A DNA stretch of 64,000 nt. Origin: Corydoras sp. C115. Lineage: Eukaryota > Chordata > Actinopteri > Siluriformes > Callichthyidae. The first letter of the stretch is position 1. The number at the start of each line of letters is the position of its first letter. The notes beneath the pieces were generated by a model. It did not search any database, was not told where the DNA came from, and was given only the letters and a program-made list of their open reading frames with translations. This document shows, piece after piece, positions 61,680 through 64,000 of this stretch. Where the stretch lies: NCBI GenBank assembly GCA_019802505.1, contig JAFMOC010000031.1:3788501-3852500 (forward strand), written 5' to 3'. A program made the position numbers and the translations under genes.

Positions 61680-62400
61680 ATTTTAATGGTTTAATTAGAG
61701 AGGTAGAGCAGTTTGGCTGGTAGATCATTTTTTACCACAGCATTGTCACTGACATGATGGTGATTTGTTAGTTTGTGTTGTAAGATTGGATCTGCAGTTT
61801 TAAAACTAGTGTCACAGCTGAAGGACAAATTTCCCACCAAACATAAATGTCCAGTTAATAGGTCCCACTTTGTGATATGAACCGGACAGAGCCGGTTCTT
61901 AAATCTGATTGGCTGAGCCGTGTTTCCAGTCGTGACATTACTGACAATAATACACACCTCTGTCCGCTTCACATTCGTATCAATGCGTAATATACAATAC
62001 ATTCCTCTTTCCCGATGTTTTTTATAAAGTGTGTTAAAGTGCGTTGTGTAAATGCCACTGCATCCAGTATTTGCTTGTAAGAGAAACCGGAGAAACTTCA
62101 GCGTTATTATTACTACATTATTAACGTTATAAATCATTATTTTGCTTTCAATGATGCATTTATGAATCAAACCTTGTGTTTTTACGACATATGATGTATG
62201 GGACCGTTTTATAAAAGCACTAAGGCACTCGAATTTGTGTATTATTGTAAATAAATCACGGGAAAGACGTGTAACTGTACTCCGCTACACATCGGGACTA
62301 ATACGTCGTGATTTTTTCACAATAACACACAACCTCTTCGCCTGTTTATTTTATAATAGTGTAACTCTGTAGATGTTCATGGCAAAATGTAACACAGTCT
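61680..62400 (-). other. Unidentified open frame in probable dispersed repeat
   Basis: The longest non-satellite open frame of the window (159 codons, 61691-62170, minus strand) lies here. It matches no family I know and has no signal peptide or domain motif. The block has several CpGs, an inverted CCAAT (GATTGGCTGAG, about 61908) and phrases such as CACATCGGGACTAATACGTC that read like a dispersed fish repeat. It could also be the promoter side of a neighbouring gene. I do not call a protein. Confidence 0.25.
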
Positions 62401-62502
62401 GGTATCTTAATTCACCTGGAGGACAAGGGGGTTCCAGTTTTGCACGCGCATGCTGTCTCTCCCTTTGAGCGCATCGCAACAGAAGAGTTAACGGAGGATG
62501 GA

Positions 62503-64000
62503 GTGTGAGGGGTGTGTGTGTGTGTGTGGGGGGTGAAGGTCTATATGTTTGTGTGTGTGTGTGGGGGGGGGGGTGTATATGTTTGTGTGTGTGTATATGT
62601 GTGTGTGTGGGGTGTATATGTTTGTGTGTGTGTGTGTATGTGTGTTGGGAGGTGTGTATGTTTGTGTGTGTGTTGGGGGGGGGGTGAATATCTTTGTGTG
62701 TGTGTATATGTGTGTGGGAGGGTGTATATGTTTGTGTGTGTGTATATGTGTGTGAGGGGTGTACAGGTTTGTGTGGGGGGGTGTATATGTTTGTGTGTGT
62801 ATATGTGTGTGGGGGTGAATATGTGTGTGTGTGTATGTGTGTGTGGGTGTATATGTTTGTATGTGTGTATATGTGTGTGTGAGGGGGTGTATATGTTTTG
62901 TGTGTGTATATGTGTGTGAGGGGTGTATATTTTGTGTGTGTGTGTGTGTGTGTGTGTGAGGGGAGTGTATATGTTTGTGTGTGTGTGAATATGTGTGTGG
63001 GGGGGGTGTATATGTTTGTGTGTGTATATATGTGTGTGAGGGGGTGTATATGTTTGTGTGGGTGTATATATGTTTGTGTGTGTGTATATGTGTGTGGGGG
63101 GGGTGTATATGTGCGTCTGTGTGTGTGTGTGTGTGTGTTTATGTTTATGTTTGTATGTGTGGGGGGTGTATATGTGTGGGGTGTATATGTTTGTGTGTGT
63201 GTGTATATGTGTGTGAGGGGGTATATATGTTTGTATTTGTGTTGGGGGTTGTATATGTGTGTGGGGGGGGGTGTATATGTGTGCGTGTGTGTGTGTTTAT
63301 GTTTGTATGTGTGGGGGGTATATGTGTGTGTGGGGTGTATATGTTTGTGTATATGTGTGTGAGGGGGTGTATATGTTTGTGTGTGTGTATATGTGTGTGG
63401 GGGGTGTATATGTGAGTGTATGTGTGTGTGTGTGTGTGTGTGTGGGGGGGGTGTATATGTGTGCTCGTGTGTGTGTGTTTATGTTTGTGTGTGTGTTTAT
63501 GTTTGTATGTGTGTTTATGTTTGTATGTGTGGGGGGTGTATACATGTGTGTGTGGGGGGGGGGGTGTATATGTGGGGGGTGTATATGTGTGTGTGGGGGG
63601 GTGTGTGTATATGTGAGTGTATGTGTGTGGGGGGGGTGTATATGTGAGTGTATGTGTGTGGGGGGGGTGTATATGTGGGGGGGTGTATATGTGTGTGTGT
63701 GTGGGGGGGTGTATATGTGAGTGTATGTGTGTGTGGGGGGGGTATATGTGAGTGCATGTGTGTGGGGGGGTATATGTGAGTGCATGTGTGTGTGGGGGGG
63801 TGTATATGTGAGTGCATGTGTGTGGGGGGGGTGTATATGTGAGTGCATGTGTGTGTGGGGGGTGTATATGTGTGTGTGTGTGGGGGGGGTATATGTGAGT
63901 GCATGTGTGTGTGTGGGGGGGTGTATATGTGAGTGCATGTGTGTGTGGGGGGTGTATATGTGTGTGTGTGTGGGGGGGTATATGTGAGTGCATGTGTGTG
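62503..64000. repeat. G/T-rich minisatellite, runs off window edge
   Basis: About 1.5 kb of variants of one unit: (GT)n, then G5-G9, then TGTATATGTG and TTTGTGTG or AGTGCATGTG. The unit settles to about 30 bp near the end, with a 90-bp higher-order period visible from 63831 (63831-63888 repeats at 63921-63978). The + strand is almost free of C. Long open frames on both strands are low-complexity artefacts. The array continues past 64000. Confidence 0.93.

Noticed and set aside
62505..63993. Overlapping open frames up to 282 codons on both strands
   Set aside because: All are Cys-Val-Gly or His-Thr-Pro low-complexity readings of the G/T minisatellite. Every frame is open because the repeat lacks stop codons.
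1..64000. CRISPR array, bacterial operon or viral genome
   Set aside because: No direct-repeat/spacer pattern or prokaryotic gene packing is seen. Introns, SINEs and microsatellites show vertebrate nuclear DNA.

Overview
This is vertebrate, almost certainly teleost fish, nuclear DNA. It is AT-rich, full of (CA)n, (TA)n and (ATT)n microsatellites, and carries several copies of a tRNA-headed SINE with target-site duplications. The only confident protein-coding gene is split by canonical GT-AG introns. A catfish-like or other otophysan source is a guess from the SINE type and AT-richness, not something the sequence proves.

Region 1-10.5 kb (upstream): no confident gene. It holds one full-length SINE (1679-2040), a long (TA)n tract, a decayed older SINE (about 6.72-6.89 kb), one exon-like 88-nt segment of unknown identity (6206-6293), and a higher-complexity block at 7.2-7.7 kb that looks like a cis-regulatory element.

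Region 10.5-21.6 kb: a CpG-rich promoter/5' leader followed by a complete five-exon gene on the + strand. It encodes a 208-residue secreted fibroblast growth factor of the FGF8/17/18/24 subfamily, best called fgf24. All splice junctions and phases were worked out (CDS 11236-18407). The 3' UTR end is uncertain: polyadenylation signals occur at 18474, 19674 and 21547/21551. Between the last two lies an 84-bp perfect inverted repeat with a 9-nt loop (20757-20933), the most unusual structure in the window.

Region 21.6-62.5 kb: a gene desert of about 40 kb in which I recognise no coding exon. It contains four more SINE copies of the same family (three with 12-13-bp target-site duplications), fragments of other transposons, a decayed tandem array near 54.1-54.8 kb, microsatellites, and several moderately GC-rich, non-repetitive blocks with clustered transcription-factor-like motifs. 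Deserts of this kind beside developmental FGF genes often carry long-range enhancers, so these blocks are offered as candidates, not as demonstrated elements.

Region 62.5-64.0 kb: a strongly strand-asymmetric G/T-rich minisatellite running off the window edge. Its long open frames on both strands are artefacts of the repeat. The proposed regulatory blocks would act, if at all, on fgf24 or on a gene outside the window; nothing here shows an operon-like or multi-gene system.
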